Assembly: GCF_030161235.1 (NCBI RefSeq)
Contig: NZ_BSPW01000059.1
Coordinates: 1 to 59,777, forward strand
Direction: 5' to 3'
Source: Vibrio zhanjiangensis
Lineage (GTDB): Bacteria > Pseudomonadota > Gammaproteobacteria > Enterobacterales > Vibrionaceae
Length of the DNA stretch: 59,777 nt
Position 1 is the stretch's first letter; every line of letters starts with the position of its first letter. This document shows, in pieces, positions 25,141 through 34,031 of the stretch. The notes under the pieces were generated by a model that searched no databases, was not told the DNA's origin, and saw nothing but the letters and a program-made list of their open reading frames with translations. The position numbers and the translations under genes were made by a program.

Positions 25141-25532
25141 TTGTAACTCCGGATATTCATGTCACTTCGGCGGGTGAGTCTTTTTCGATTAATCAAAACA
25201 AGTTCTATATTAATAACTCTGGTACGAAATTCATCTCGCAACAAAATGAAACTGATCAGCTGCTTGATTGCTACTTCGCTGATGATTTGGTGAATGAAGA
25301 TGGTATTTGGCGCGTTAAAAATGAGCGCGATGTGTATCAAGAAAAATACGATAAGGTAGATAAGGATCGAGAAGCCGAATACACAGCTAGAGTGCGTCCA
25401 TACCTTGAAGAAGCGGAAATCAAAAAACATATCGGCGACCAAGACGAATACATACGTTTGATGGATCTAGCGGTTCAAGAACGGCAGAAAATCCAAACCG
25501 AAAACCCTTGGCCAACACCGCCAGAGAACTAG
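25137..25532 (+). CDS. Probable tail fibre assembly protein
   Basis: 131 residues directly after the fibre gene with a four-base overlap, the usual place of fibre chaperones. The C-terminus (RVRPYLEEAEIKKHIGDQDEYIRLMDLAVQERQKIQ) is helical and charged, similar to fibre-assembly proteins. The family match is not certain. Confidence 0.6.
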   Translation: MIVTPDIHVTSAGESFSINQNKFYINNSGTKFISQQNETDQLLDCYFADDLVNEDGIWRVKNERDVYQEKYDKVDKDREAEYTARVRPYLEEAEIKKHIGDQDEYIRLMDLAVQERQKIQTENPWPTPPEN

Positions 25533-25614
25533 CCCCTGTTTTTCTTGCTCTAAACCCATAAACTGATTTAAACGATGCCGCTGAAGGTGAGTTCTATCAA
25601 CAAAGGAACACACA

Positions 25615-26781
25615 ATGTCATCACAATTTAAACATGGCATCTTTGGAAATACTGACAATAGTGGCGTTCGTCCAATGCAAATGGCGGACACATCCTTTGC
25701 CGTGGTTGTTGGTACCGCTCCTGATGCTGACCCAGCAACCTACCCATATAAAAAACCAGTATTGATTGCTGGTAATGTTCATAAGCTTGCCAAGCTTGAT
25801 ATGGTCGGAGCTGCCAAAGGGACATTATTCGATGCATTGACTGCGATTTATGATCAAAAACGCTGTGCTATTTGCGTGATTCGAGTTGAAGAAGGGGCCG
25901 ATGAAGCGGCTACTATAGCAAATATCATTGGTGGCGTAGATCCAGTAACCGGTGAGAAGTCGGGTATTGAAGCCATTTTGGATGTCCAAGCGGTAACAGG
26001 GAAGCAACCTCGTTTACTCTCTGTCCCTGGTTACTTAAACAACCAATCGGTCCTTACCAAATTGCTACCGATTGCTACGCGACTACGTTGTAAAGTATTT
26101 GGAGAGTGTCCAGGCAATACTTACGAAGAGGCTGTTACTTATCGCCAGTTATGGGGTGATAAGCGTTTAGAGCTTTTCTGGCCACGGATGAAAAATGCAC
26201 ACGGTCGTCTTGTTCCTATGAGTGCCTTCATGCTCGGTTTGGAGATTCAGAAAGACCAAGATCCAAATGATGGGTACAGCGCTTCAATCTCTAACCGAAA
26301 AGTTAACGGCACGTTAGGAACTGAAATTCCTATCGATTATGTAGATGGGGATACTAACTGCATGGCGCACCTGTTGAATGAGAACCAAATTACTACCGTT
26401 ATTCTTGATGATGGGTATCGAAGTTGGGGCAACTTGAGCTGCAGCGATGACCCCAAATGGCAGTTTAACTCGCATGTTCGCGTCAATGACATGATTCTGG
26501 ATATGATCACCTCCAGTCTGAAATGGGCGCGTGACCGTAAGATTCTCGCCACATTTGTTGAAGATGTTACAGATTCAATTCAGAACGGCCTAAATGCTGA
26601 AGTCCGAGCCGGTCACTTATATGGAGGTGGCGCTTGGGCTGATCCTGATTTGAACCCTCCAGAATCTATCATTGCGGGTAACTTTTATGTCGATTACGAC
26701 TTTACCCCTCCAGGTATCGCACAAAACATCACTGTGACGAGCCACTTTGTTAACGATTACGCTGACGTAATCTTTGAGTAA
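25615..26781 (+). CDS. Tail sheath protein FI
   Basis: 388 residues, typical size. VVVGTAPDADPATYPYKKPVLI at the N-terminus and SPGYLNNQ-type and PNDGYSASISNRKVNG-type blocks match P2 FI. It forms the contractile sheath. AAAGGAACA precedes ATG, and tube gene FII follows after nine bases. Confidence 0.95.
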   Translation: MSSQFKHGIFGNTDNSGVRPMQMADTSFAVVVGTAPDADPATYPYKKPVLIAGNVHKLAKLDMVGAAKGTLFDALTAIYDQKRCAICVIRVEEGADEAATIANIIGGVDPVTGEKSGIEAILDVQAVTGKQPRLLSVPGYLNNQSVLTKLLPIATRLRCKVFGECPGNTYEEAVTYRQLWGDKRLELFWPRMKNAHGRLVPMSAFMLGLEIQKDQDPNDGYSASISNRKVNGTLGTEIPIDYVDGDTNCMAHLLNENQITTVILDDGYRSWGNLSCSDDPKWQFNSHVRVNDMILDMITSSLKWARDRKILATFVEDVTDSIQNGLNAEVRAGHLYGGGAWADPDLNPPESIIAGNFYVDYDFTPPGIAQNITVTSHFVNDYADVIFE

Positions 26782-26790
26782 GGAACAATC

Positions 26791-27303
26791 ATGGAACGTA
26801 GACCTCCAAAAGTTCTCGCAGATTTTGTTTGGTACCAGGACGGCCGCGGCATGATTGGCTTGGTACCTAAAGTAAAACTACCACCTCTTAATCAAGTAGT
26901 TGAAGAGTGGATAGCTGGCGGTATGGTTGGCGCAGTTAAGATTGATATGGGTGTTGTCGAGACTGAAGACCTAGAAGTGACCATTGCTGAGCCAAACGCC
27001 GAGACCATTAAATTGTTTGGCCTCACAAACGGACAAGAGAAGCAGTTTGTCTTTCGTTCTGCACTTCAAAGCTCAATGGGTGTTGAAAAATTTGTCGTTA
27101 AAGTGACTGGCCGTGTTATTGGTCTAGATATCGGTGAGATCGAGCGCAAAAAAGTCGGAGAGATGCCATGTAAGATTACATGGACGACATACACCATCGA
27201 ACAAGGCGGTTCAGAACTTGTTCACATCGACTTGCTATCAGGCATCAACCGTGTGGGCGGTGTGAACTTGCGTGAAGGCATTAACTCAGCGTTAGGTATT
27301 TAA
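26791..27303 (+). CDS. Tail tube protein FII
   Basis: 170 residues, typical length. The GMVGAVKIDMGVVETEDLEV and NGQEKQFVFRSAL segments match P2 FII. It builds the inner tube through which DNA passes, inside sheath FI. Confidence 0.93.
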   Translation: MERRPPKVLADFVWYQDGRGMIGLVPKVKLPPLNQVVEEWIAGGMVGAVKIDMGVVETEDLEVTIAEPNAETIKLFGLTNGQEKQFVFRSALQSSMGVEKFVVKVTGRVIGLDIGEIERKKVGEMPCKITWTTYTIEQGGSELVHIDLLSGINRVGGVNLREGINSALGI

Positions 27304-27312
27304 GGAATAAGC

Positions 27313-27675
27313 ATGTATCAACCAATTAAAATTTCATTGCAGGTACCTAAAGTGCTTGATGGGTCAACACAAGTAACTTTAACAATGCGCCCCCCTGAGA
27401 CGAATGATGTCATCTTGGCTCAGAAGCAAAGTCGAATTATAGCTGAAGGTAATTTGGTGGATGACAACGCTGAACATGAAGCGCACTTGTTTGCCAATCT
27501 GACTAACACCACTCGTGAGTTTATAGGGAGTTTGGCTCAATATGATTACCTTCAATTGCAAAAAGCGTATGACTGTTTTTTGTTGCCGATCCCGCAGTTT
27601 GCCGCCAGGTCTGCCTTGCTATTTCCAAGTTCTGTGGAGGCATCTCCCTCGAAGAGCTCAGACGACTCAGCATAG
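27313..27675 (+). CDS. Tail assembly chaperone gpE (unshifted product)
   Basis: 120 residues read in the zero frame, lying between tube and tape-measure genes as in P2. It is the short form of a pair; the longer product arises by -1 frameshift at 27576-27582. The two forms bind tape measure and tube subunits during tail assembly and are not in the virion. Confidence 0.88.
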   Translation: MYQPIKISLQVPKVLDGSTQVTLTMRPPETNDVILAQKQSRIIAEGNLVDDNAEHEAHLFANLTNTTREFIGSLAQYDYLQLQKAYDCFLLPIPQFAARSALLFPSSVEASPSKSSDDSA

Positions 27676-27746
27676 CGGAGCTGTTTGAATGGCTAGAGGA
27701 ATGTCAGAACATCAGCCAGCTGAACGAAGAAAGTGATAATTCATAA
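27313..27746 (+). CDS. gpE+E' -1 frameshift product
   Basis: After 90 codons a slip on T TTT TTG moves reading to the -1 frame for 54 more residues, ending at TAA 27744-27746. The shifted tail contains GGISLEELRRLSIAELFEWL, the signature of P2 E' extensions, which proves the shift is used. Predicted total is 144 residues. The gap between 27675 and the tape measure start at 27761 is thereby explained. Confidence 0.9.
27576..27582 (+). other. Programmed -1 frameshift site T TTT TTG
   Basis: The heptamer is phased exactly as X XXY YYZ relative to the gpE frame (TGT TTT TTG codons). It is the same heptamer that P2 uses in E/E'. The conserved E' reading frame directly after it supports use. Confidence 0.9.
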
Positions 27747-27760
27747 GACAGAGAACCGAT

Positions 27761-29899
27761 ATGGCTAATGACAAGGCATCTGTCGGGATTGGTGTAGAAG
27801 CTCGGGTTGACAGATCTGTCTCTCGAGCTTTTGACGATCTAGAGCGGCAGAATCAGCGACTGAGTAAAAGCTCTCAGCGTTTAAAAAACGAAACAAGTCG
27901 ATTGGGTAGAGAAAACCAACGAGCTGGCCGTTCGACCAGTCGCATGGGGCAACGCTTGGCTAATGTTCGTAAGAACGTTCGTAAGTACACCCAAGATATG
28001 GGCGCTGCAATTAAGAAAACCGATCTAATGCGTCGTAGTGTCGATAAGGTTGGCGAAGGTATTGATAGTCTGGGTAACCAATGGACGGCGTTAGCAACCG
28101 GTGCTGCAGGGGCTGGCTCCGCAGTTGCTGTTATGGGTCTAGAAGAACGTTATGAACGATTAGGGATTCAGGCGGGAAAGTCAAAAGTTGAAATGGCGTC
28201 ACTGCGCAAAGAGATGTTCGCGACTTCACAGCAATCAGATATTCGTATCGACCAGGGTGAAATGCTTTCAGCAGTTGAAAAGATTGTTGAGAAAACGGGT
28301 GATCTTGAGTTTGCCCAAGAGAACATGGCTAACATTGGCCGAGTAATGCAGGCAACTGGTGCCGCGGGTATTGATGTTGGTGAAATGTTTGCGGATATGT
28401 CGCAAAAGTTTGGCCTTAAAAACAGTGAAGATGTGCTGTCTGCGATTGATACTTTAGTCGTGCAGGGCAAAGCGGGTGCATTCACATTACAAAACCTTGC
28501 TGCGGAAGGTGCGTCAGTTTCAGCAGCATACGCAGCAATGGGACGTACAGGCCCCAAAGCAGTGCAAGAAATGGGGGCGATGCTGCAGATATCGAGAATG
28601 GGTTCTGGTTCAGCAGCTGAAGCCGCTAGTGCGATGGAGTCTGTTCTAGAAGACATTACATCCAACTACGAAGATATAGAAAAGTTGGGTATCCAGGTCT
28701 TCGACCAGGAAGCGCTTGCTCGAGGCGAAAAGAAGTTTCGGGATTTACCCTCAATCGTCAGTGAAATCATGGCTGCAACAAATTCAGACATCACTCAATA
28801 CAGCGAACTGTTTGGTGATGAAGCGATGCGTTTTATGAAAGTGCTCTCGAGTGAAGATGGTAAAAAAGCATTCAGTAGTTTTCTTAATATTGAAGGCGAT
28901 GGGACTGCCGTTCTTCAAGATTCTGCTCGAGCAGCTCAAACTGCCAATGCTGCGATGATGAGCTTAAAAACAGCTTGGATGAGTTTTGCAGATGAAAAGC
29001 TAGCCGAGCCAATAGCAGAACTTGCCGATGCGATTAATAGCTTAGATTCCGACACACTAGCAAACGTACTTACTGGTGCGACTGCATTAGCCAGCACATT
29101 GGGTGCAGTTTGGGCGGGGCGAAAAGCTTACACCATGGGTAAAGGGATCATGGATTTCGTTCGAGGCCCCAAAAGCAGTGGTGGAGGTGCAGGTTTACCC
29201 GGGTTGCCTTCTGGCGATGTGTCTAAGGTTTACGTGACAAATATGCCAGCCGATGGATTCGGTGGTGATGTAGGGACCAAGAGAAAGCGTGGACGTGGGA
29301 AAGCTCGTCCTCGTTCCATGCCTGGACGGGCTTTATCGTCTGCTAGCAAGTTGGGTGGCTTAACTCGTCGATTACCTTATGTCGGTGCGGCTCTTGGGGC
29401 ATTGAGCCTTGGTTCAACCATGATGGATGATTCGTTATCCGGTAAAGAAAAATCGACGCAAATTGGCGGTACGGTTGGCAATATGGGTGGTGCAATGGCG
29501 GGAGCAGCTGCTGGCGCAGCTATGGGATCGTTTGTTCCTGTAGTTGGTACTGCGATAGGTGGTTTAGCCGGTGCGCTACTTGGTGGAATGGGTGGTGAAT
29601 CATTGGGTGGCTGGATAGGCGGACTCTTTGGCTCAGATGGCCCTAAACCTGGTGACAGTGTTAAGAAAGCCAACCAGCAAACCGAGGCTAAAAATACTCA
29701 AATTACCAGTACAGCTAAACAAGTCAGCCAGTCGTCTAGTCAGGCGACGTCGCCTCAGATTAACTTTAATCCTGTCTTTCATGTTCAGGGTAATGCCAGT
29801 GATGAGCAACTGAATAAGCTCGAAAAAATGGTACTTCGTGTTGCGAAACAGATGGAGAAAATGAAGCCAGGTGGGCGCAACGTTAGCTTTGCAGATTAA
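27761..29899 (+). CDS. Tail tape measure protein
   Basis: 712 residues. A coiled-coil N-terminus (LERQNQRLSKSSQRLKNETS), the TP901/P2-type central domain with SRMGSGSAAEAASAMESVLE, and a Gly/Ala-rich hydrophobic segment near the C-terminus (GNMGGAMAGAAAGAAMGSF) which may enter the host membrane. Its length sets tail length. It sits after gpE/E' as in P2. Confidence 0.92.
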   Translation: MANDKASVGIGVEARVDRSVSRAFDDLERQNQRLSKSSQRLKNETSRLGRENQRAGRSTSRMGQRLANVRKNVRKYTQDMGAAIKKTDLMRRSVDKVGEGIDSLGNQWTALATGAAGAGSAVAVMGLEERYERLGIQAGKSKVEMASLRKEMFATSQQSDIRIDQGEMLSAVEKIVEKTGDLEFAQENMANIGRVMQATGAAGIDVGEMFADMSQKFGLKNSEDVLSAIDTLVVQGKAGAFTLQNLAAEGASVSAAYAAMGRTGPKAVQEMGAMLQISRMGSGSAAEAASAMESVLEDITSNYEDIEKLGIQVFDQEALARGEKKFRDLPSIVSEIMAATNSDITQYSELFGDEAMRFMKVLSSEDGKKAFSSFLNIEGDGTAVLQDSARAAQTANAAMMSLKTAWMSFADEKLAEPIAELADAINSLDSDTLANVLTGATALASTLGAVWAGRKAYTMGKGIMDFVRGPKSSGGGAGLPGLPSGDVSKVYVTNMPADGFGGDVGTKRKRGRGKARPRSMPGRALSSASKLGGLTRRLPYVGAALGALSLGSTMMDDSLSGKEKSTQIGGTVGNMGGAMAGAAAGAAMGSFVPVVGTAIGGLAGALLGGMGGESLGGWIGGLFGSDGPKPGDSVKKANQQTEAKNTQITSTAKQVSQSSSQATSPQINFNPVFHVQGNASDEQLNKLEKMVLRVAKQMEKMKPGGRNVSFAD

Positions 29900-29908
29900 G
29901 GAAATAGA

Positions 29909-30301
29909 ATGGCAGATGTAATGATGGCGTTAGGGGACTATCGTTTCAGTATCGATACCGCTGCACTACAAAGCATTCGAGAAGTTCATGCTTGGCGATG
30001 GGCGGATCATAATCTTACCGGGCGTAAGCCACGTTCGCAGTTTATTGGAGGGGAGTTATCGACTCTTCGTTTTCAAGGAACTATCTATCCGCATTTTCGA
30101 GGGGGGCTAGGGCAGACCGACAAAATGAAAGCAGAAGGTGATAAAGGGAAGCCGCTGCGCCTGATTGACGGTCTTGGCCATGACCTCGCTTTATGGACTA
30201 TTCGCTCCTTGGAAGTCGATAAAACCAATCTTTTTACCAAAGGCGTAGCGCGTAAAATTGAGTTCACAATAGAGATTAAAGAGTATCCAGACGAGGTGTA
30301 G
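29909..30301 (+). CDS. Tail protein U
   Basis: 130 residues. MALGDYRFSIDTAALQ followed by WRWADHNLTGRKPRSQFIG matches P2 gpU-type proteins, and the order T-U-X-D is conserved. It is thought to act at the tail tip or baseplate hub. Two bases separate it from gene X. Confidence 0.9.
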   Translation: MADVMMALGDYRFSIDTAALQSIREVHAWRWADHNLTGRKPRSQFIGGELSTLRFQGTIYPHFRGGLGQTDKMKAEGDKGKPLRLIDGLGHDLALWTIRSLEVDKTNLFTKGVARKIEFTIEIKEYPDEV

Positions 30302-30303
30302 CT

Positions 30304-30510
30304 ATGACGACTTACATATCAAAAGATGGTGATCAGATTGATGATATTGCCTACCGATACTACAACGGTTTACCCGGTGCCTATGAAGCGGTACTCAAAG
30401 CTAACAGGGGGCTTTCTGCTCTGCCGCACCCACTTAAAGCAGGCGTGAAAATACTCCTACCTGAACTTGAAACGCCTGCAGATGAAGAAGAGATAAGTTT
30501 ATGGGATTAG
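30304..30510 (+). CDS. Tail protein X (LysM-like)
   Basis: 68 residues, typical size. SKDGDQIDDIAYRYYNGLPGAYEAV and the closing LKAGVKILLPEL are the LysM-type fold of P2 gpX, which may hold peptidoglycan at the baseplate. It overlaps gene D by ten bases. Confidence 0.93.
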   Translation: MTTYISKDGDQIDDIAYRYYNGLPGAYEAVLKANRGLSALPHPLKAGVKILLPELETPADEEEISLWD

Positions 30511-31508
30511 CGCCATTTAAGACCGTGGTAAATGGTAAAGACATTACGCCAATCATCAGGGAATTTTTTGTGAGTTTGACGATCAATGATGAAGCAGGGC
30601 TTGAAAGTGACAACTTTGAGTTAGTCTTAGCTGATGATGGCAAGATCGCGTTTCCTAAAGCGGATGCGAACATGCAAATCTATACGGGTAAAGATATAGA
30701 GCACTTAGTGTTTAGAGGCAGTTTTACGGTGAATTCAGTAAAGCTCAGGAGTCCGGATAAACAAATAGTGATTTCCGGTGATGCCGCAAATCTAGGAGGA
30801 AGCTTTAAAACACAGCGGGATTTTACTTGGCAAAGTACTAACTTAAAATCGCTGGTTGAAACCATCGCTAGCCGAAACGGTTTTACCCCAGCAGTGAGCG
30901 GAAAATACGAAAATGTTATGATTGATCACTATGTACAAGCAGGGCAAAGTGATGCTGACTTAGTTACGGAGCTGGCGAAAGAACATGGTGCGACCATGAA
31001 AATCGCAGATAAAAAATTGGTGTTCTTTGAGCGAGGCGATAACCAAAGCGTTAGCGGGAAAACCTTGCCTCCTGTCCCCGTCCATATCACCGATGAAACA
31101 GAAGCAGAGATTGAGCTAAAAGGCTCCGGTAACGTTAAAGCGGTAGAGGCGTTCTGGCAAGCGGTGGAACAAGGGCAAAAGCGGATGGTCAGAGTCGGAG
31201 AGGACACGGGTAAGGTTAAGAAACTGAGCAAAATATTCCCTAACGAAGAGGCAGCTCGAGCAGCTGCGGAAGCGGTTCTTTATCAAGAGCAACGCAGCGA
31301 CTATGTGCTGACTCTAGATGATTTCCCATTCATCCTCGGGGTTCAAGCAGAGCGCAATATTTTAGTTTCAGGTCACGCGAGGAAAGAGTTTAATACTGAG
31401 TGGATGTGCAGCAAAGTGACTGAAGTGTTGGGAACGGATGGGCATACACTAAGTGGTGAGTTTGTTATCCCCAAACAGAATGTTGGGGATATTCCCAGGT
31501 TAGGCTGA
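30501..31508 (+). CDS. Tail protein D (baseplate hub, late control D family)
   Basis: 335 residues matching P2 gpD: PLGMAPFKTVVNG-type start, IRSPDKQIVISGDAANL-like strand and QSDADLVTELAKEHGATMKIADKKLVF. It forms the hub that carries the spike. It is the last gene of the rightward late operon; opposite-strand cargo follows. Confidence 0.93.
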   Translation: MGLAPFKTVVNGKDITPIIREFFVSLTINDEAGLESDNFELVLADDGKIAFPKADANMQIYTGKDIEHLVFRGSFTVNSVKLRSPDKQIVISGDAANLGGSFKTQRDFTWQSTNLKSLVETIASRNGFTPAVSGKYENVMIDHYVQAGQSDADLVTELAKEHGATMKIADKKLVFFERGDNQSVSGKTLPPVPVHITDETEAEIELKGSGNVKAVEAFWQAVEQGQKRMVRVGEDTGKVKKLSKIFPNEEAARAAAEAVLYQEQRSDYVLTLDDFPFILGVQAERNILVSGHARKEFNTEWMCSKVTEVLGTDGHTLSGEFVIPKQNVGDIPRLG

Positions 31509-31575
31509 ATTTTTGGGCAAAAATGTTTGTTCTTGAGCTCAAAACTGACTCACCTTTGCCCTATTTGTTTTCTAC

Positions 31576-31902
31576 TTACCTTTTAACTAATAAGAATGCC
31601 ATTTTGCACCATCGTCCTAATCTGGATGGCGGGAGTGAAGCTGTATTAAGAATCAGGAAAATGAGAGACGCACCCCTAAAAGAATCTGTGATAGCAAATG
31701 TATTTTCTTGCATAAAAAAGAACCAATATGAAAGAACTTCCTTTTCAAATAATATCCAGTATTGCTGGCTATTAAAAAATACAAAAGAGCTTATCCAGAC
31801 AACAAACCACAAGTTCGATTGATGCTCTGTGTACTTAGATGAAGCCATATGGAGTAGGTATAATCCCAGAAAGCTATAGATAAAGTATACCGTTATTATC
31901 AT
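31576..31902 (-). CDS. Small membrane protein, candidate immunity to the DUF4225-like effector
   Basis: 108 residues with about two or three hydrophobic segments (VYFIYSFLGLYLLHMA; NLWFVVWISSFVFF; ASLIFLILNTASL). It starts inside the stop of the upstream gene (ATGA overlap), so it is translated with it. Membrane-embedded immunity proteins usually protect against effectors that damage the inner membrane. A plus-strand frame over the same bases lacks a ribosome binding site and is rejected. The role is inferred from order and topology only. Confidence 0.6.
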   Translation of the reverse strand: MIITVYFIYSFLGLYLLHMASSKYTEHQSNLWFVVWISSFVFFNSQQYWILFEKEVLSYWFFFMQENTFAITDSFRGASLIFLILNTASLPPSRLGRWCKMAFLLVKR

Positions 31903-32687
31903 TTGTCTGAACCATCAAAATATGGGGTTGCTGCACCTACAGCTGTTACTGAATTCGCAGCGACTTCGTTAGCCAAAGAGGAACCGGACATCGTTCTCCA
32001 CCCCTTACTAAAATCTTGAGAAGTATAATAAAACAATTTGAACTGTTTAGCGTTAGGGACATTCGCATTCGGTACACTTTTTAGAGTATTTGTTAGTCCG
32101 TATAAGCTTGTTGCCAAGTCTACAGAAGCATAGGCCAAATCACCATCACGACGCTGCATACCAAGGTGTTCGGCTCCAGAGCGGTATAGTTTTCGGAGAT
32201 AACCATTCCCATCACCATAATTTCCTGTGTATTTCCCCTTCCAGTTCTGCACTATATTGCCAGTCATGTTATATGAGTTTTCATATATGTTGTTACCACC
32301 ATGCGCCATCATGGTTGTGCCTGTACTCGAACACCAAGAAGCACCGACAACAGAGAATATCGAACTGGTAACACAAAGGGCGTAACCTGTTGAAAGCTGC
32401 CCAATGCCTGCCACTAAACCGATGCCATATTTTCCGAGTTCAGCGGCCTGATCAATTAAACTCTGCCGCTCTTGCCTGACGTAAGACAACACTTTATCTC
32501 TGCTTAAAACGCCTTTGCGATAGTCACTAACCAGACATTTACCGAGAAACCGGTATTCTTCTCTAAAATTGTGCTGAATTGCAGGGTTTGTTAAGTGACT
32601 CATGCTGTACATGTTTGCTTGGCGAAGAAGCCCGCGCACAGCAAGCCTGACATCATCTTCCTCGATCTCGTTTTTTAGTTTACTCAT
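31899..32687 (-). CDS. DUF4225-like protein, candidate type VI effector
   Basis: 262 residues. A charged N-terminal helical part, then a hydrophobic hairpin-like region about 95-145 (GKYGIGLVAGIGQLSTGYAL; SIFSVVGASWCSS) and MMAHGGNNIYEN, a pattern I associate with DUF4225 proteins, some of which have, to my memory, been described as membrane-targeting T6SS toxins. It lies between an Hcp-family gene and a small membrane gene with four-base overlaps on both sides. Orientation is opposite to the tail genes. The effector role is inference from family memory and context. Confidence 0.65.
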   Translation of the reverse strand: MSKLKNEIEEDDVRLAVRGLLRQANMYSMSHLTNPAIQHNFREEYRFLGKCLVSDYRKGVLSRDKVLSYVRQERQSLIDQAAELGKYGIGLVAGIGQLSTGYALCVTSSIFSVVGASWCSSTGTTMMAHGGNNIYENSYNMTGNIVQNWKGKYTGNYGDGNGYLRKLYRSGAEHLGMQRRDGDLAYASVDLATSLYGLTNTLKSVPNANVPNAKQFKLFYYTSQDFSKGWRTMSGSSLANEVAANSVTAVGAATPYFDGSDK

Positions 32688-33187
32688 TGTTGCGGCTGCT
32701 TCGCTTTTTCAGAGAAAGGTTGTAACCAAGAAGCAAAAGCGGCTGTGTTTGCTCCAACATGTCGCCAGTTAATATCACGATACGCAATAATAACCGTTTC
32801 GGTCATTTCATTTTCATTAAAATCAATAACATGAGGCATATGAGTGGATACTGAACGAATCAATGCGCCAGTCAGATTAATTTCATAGAAAAGCTCACTG
32901 CCTCCTTTGGGGTTAGGTCGATAAAAAGTCAAATGACATTTCAGTTCCTCACCATCTGAACATGCTTGAGCAAGAACCGGAGAAGCTTTATCTACCTTTT
33001 TCACGATTTGAATAGGATTATGGATTGAACGATTATCGTAAGCCACAGAATGAGAAAATGATAATACGGTGATTTCATCTTTGTGCCATAACTGGTAGCT
33101 GTTGCCCATAGATTCAGGTGTGTTACATCCTGTTGATAAGCACCCACTAGATATACTTTCAATTGATAAATAAGCTATTGCACTCAT
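32684..33187 (-). CDS. Hcp-family type VI secretion tube protein carried by the prophage
   Basis: 167 residues from ATG 33187 (an upstream in-frame start would add an unnatural tail), the normal Hcp length. Family features in order: AIAYLSIESISSGCLSTG, NTPESMGNSYQLWHKDEI, ITVLSFSHSV, IVKKVDKASPVLAQACSDGE, LTFYRPNPKGG and the closing ITWxH-type strand (RDINWRHVGA). Hcp hexamers form the T6SS inner tube and carry small effectors. No other T6SS core gene is in the window, so it would have to work with a host-encoded machine. First gene of a three-gene coupled operon. Confidence 0.85.
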   Translation of the reverse strand: MSAIAYLSIESISSGCLSTGCNTPESMGNSYQLWHKDEITVLSFSHSVAYDNRSIHNPIQIVKKVDKASPVLAQACSDGEELKCHLTFYRPNPKGGSELFYEINLTGALIRSVSTHMPHVIDFNENEMTETVIIAYRDINWRHVGANTAAFASWLQPFSEKAKQPQQ

Positions 33188-33434
33188 GGATTTTTCTCTA
33201 CTCGATAAATGAAGCGGAAATTTTAAGATATTGAGCAACTAGTTTCACCTTTCATTTCGTTCGTTTTACTAGTCAAAAAGCAGGTATTGATTAAGACGGG
33301 CAACTTATTGAAAACTGTGGCGGTAGGTCTTTATTTTTGCTTGCCTATTAATGTATTGCATATTTATATTTTCCCAATTTAGCAAAACTACTGATTCAGT
33401 TTTGTCCACTAACACTGGACACGCCTTTTGCTGT
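33188..33434. other. Upstream region of the Hcp operon with a 6-bp dyad
   Basis: 247 bases without a gene. TGTCCA (33403-33408) and TGGACA (33416-33421) form an inverted repeat with a seven-base spacer, just after the XRE gene's stop. It could be an operator or weak terminator. The promoter for the Hcp operon should lie here, but no clear hexamers are seen. Confidence 0.4.
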
Positions 33435-33746
33435 TTATGGTGTTATCACTCTCATTACTTCCAAAATAGCTTCCTTCTGCTGGTCAGTTAGCTCTGAAAA
33501 CAGGGCTAACAGTTCGTCTTGTTGTTCTTTTGATAGTTTTTTCATTGGCGGTTGACCCGAGAGATACCAGTGCACGTTAATTCCTAGTAGGTCACAGAGG
33601 CGTTCAATTTCTTTCAAGGATCTAGGTTGGCGCGATGTGGTTTCCCACGACTTGATAGTGTGCGGTGATTTATACATCGCTTCGGCGACTTGTTCTCTCG
33701 ATAGCCCTGCTTTTTCCCTAGCTAAAATTAGCCGCTCTCTCTTCAT
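33435..33746 (-). CDS. XRE-family HTH regulator
   Basis: 103 residues. An N-terminal helix-turn-helix (LILAREKAGLSREQVAEAMY; SPHTIKSWETTSRQP) of the Cro/CI type and a helical C-terminus (KLSKEQQDELLALFSELTDQQ). It lies between the Hcp operon and the CI-like gene on the same strand. It may control the cargo operon, early genes or itself; a TTTGA-N6-TCAAA dyad is 26 bases upstream. Confidence 0.85.
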   Translation of the reverse strand: MKRERLILAREKAGLSREQVAEAMYKSPHTIKSWETTSRQPRSLKEIERLCDLLGINVHWYLSGQPPMKKLSKEQQDELLALFSELTDQQKEAILEVMRVITP

Positions 33747-34031
33747 ACCATTTCAACGCACCAACAAAAAATTTGAACTTGGTCAAAAAATACAAACCTG
33801 TACCTAACTAGTAATACAACGTGTACATATTTTCCATATGCCACACATGGCACTTAATTAAGCTGGTGAGATGGTTATATTTCATCGTGTTATTAAAAAA
33901 TGTTAAATAACAAATATATAATTATAATTGGCTAGGTATAAAGATATGAGTAATAAAGCATTACCAGAGCAGAAAGTACTCGCTCTGGCATTATCTCGTT
34001 TACAATTGATTTATGATCAGCGGTGTGAGGC
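33747..34031. promoter_or_regulatory. 285-bp region upstream of the XRE gene with operator-like dyad
   Basis: TTTGA (33772-33776) and TCAAA (33783-33787) form an inverted repeat with a six-base spacer, close to the XRE start. GTGTACATATTTTCC and CACACATGGCAC follow. A plus-strand frame beginning 33946 is short and runs antisense into the CI-like gene; I do not call it. Confidence 0.4.

Noticed and set aside
31523..31822. Plus-strand frame of 99 codons after gpD
   Set aside because: No Shine-Dalgarno, and it lies antisense to a minus-strand gene that is translationally coupled to the DUF4225-like gene.
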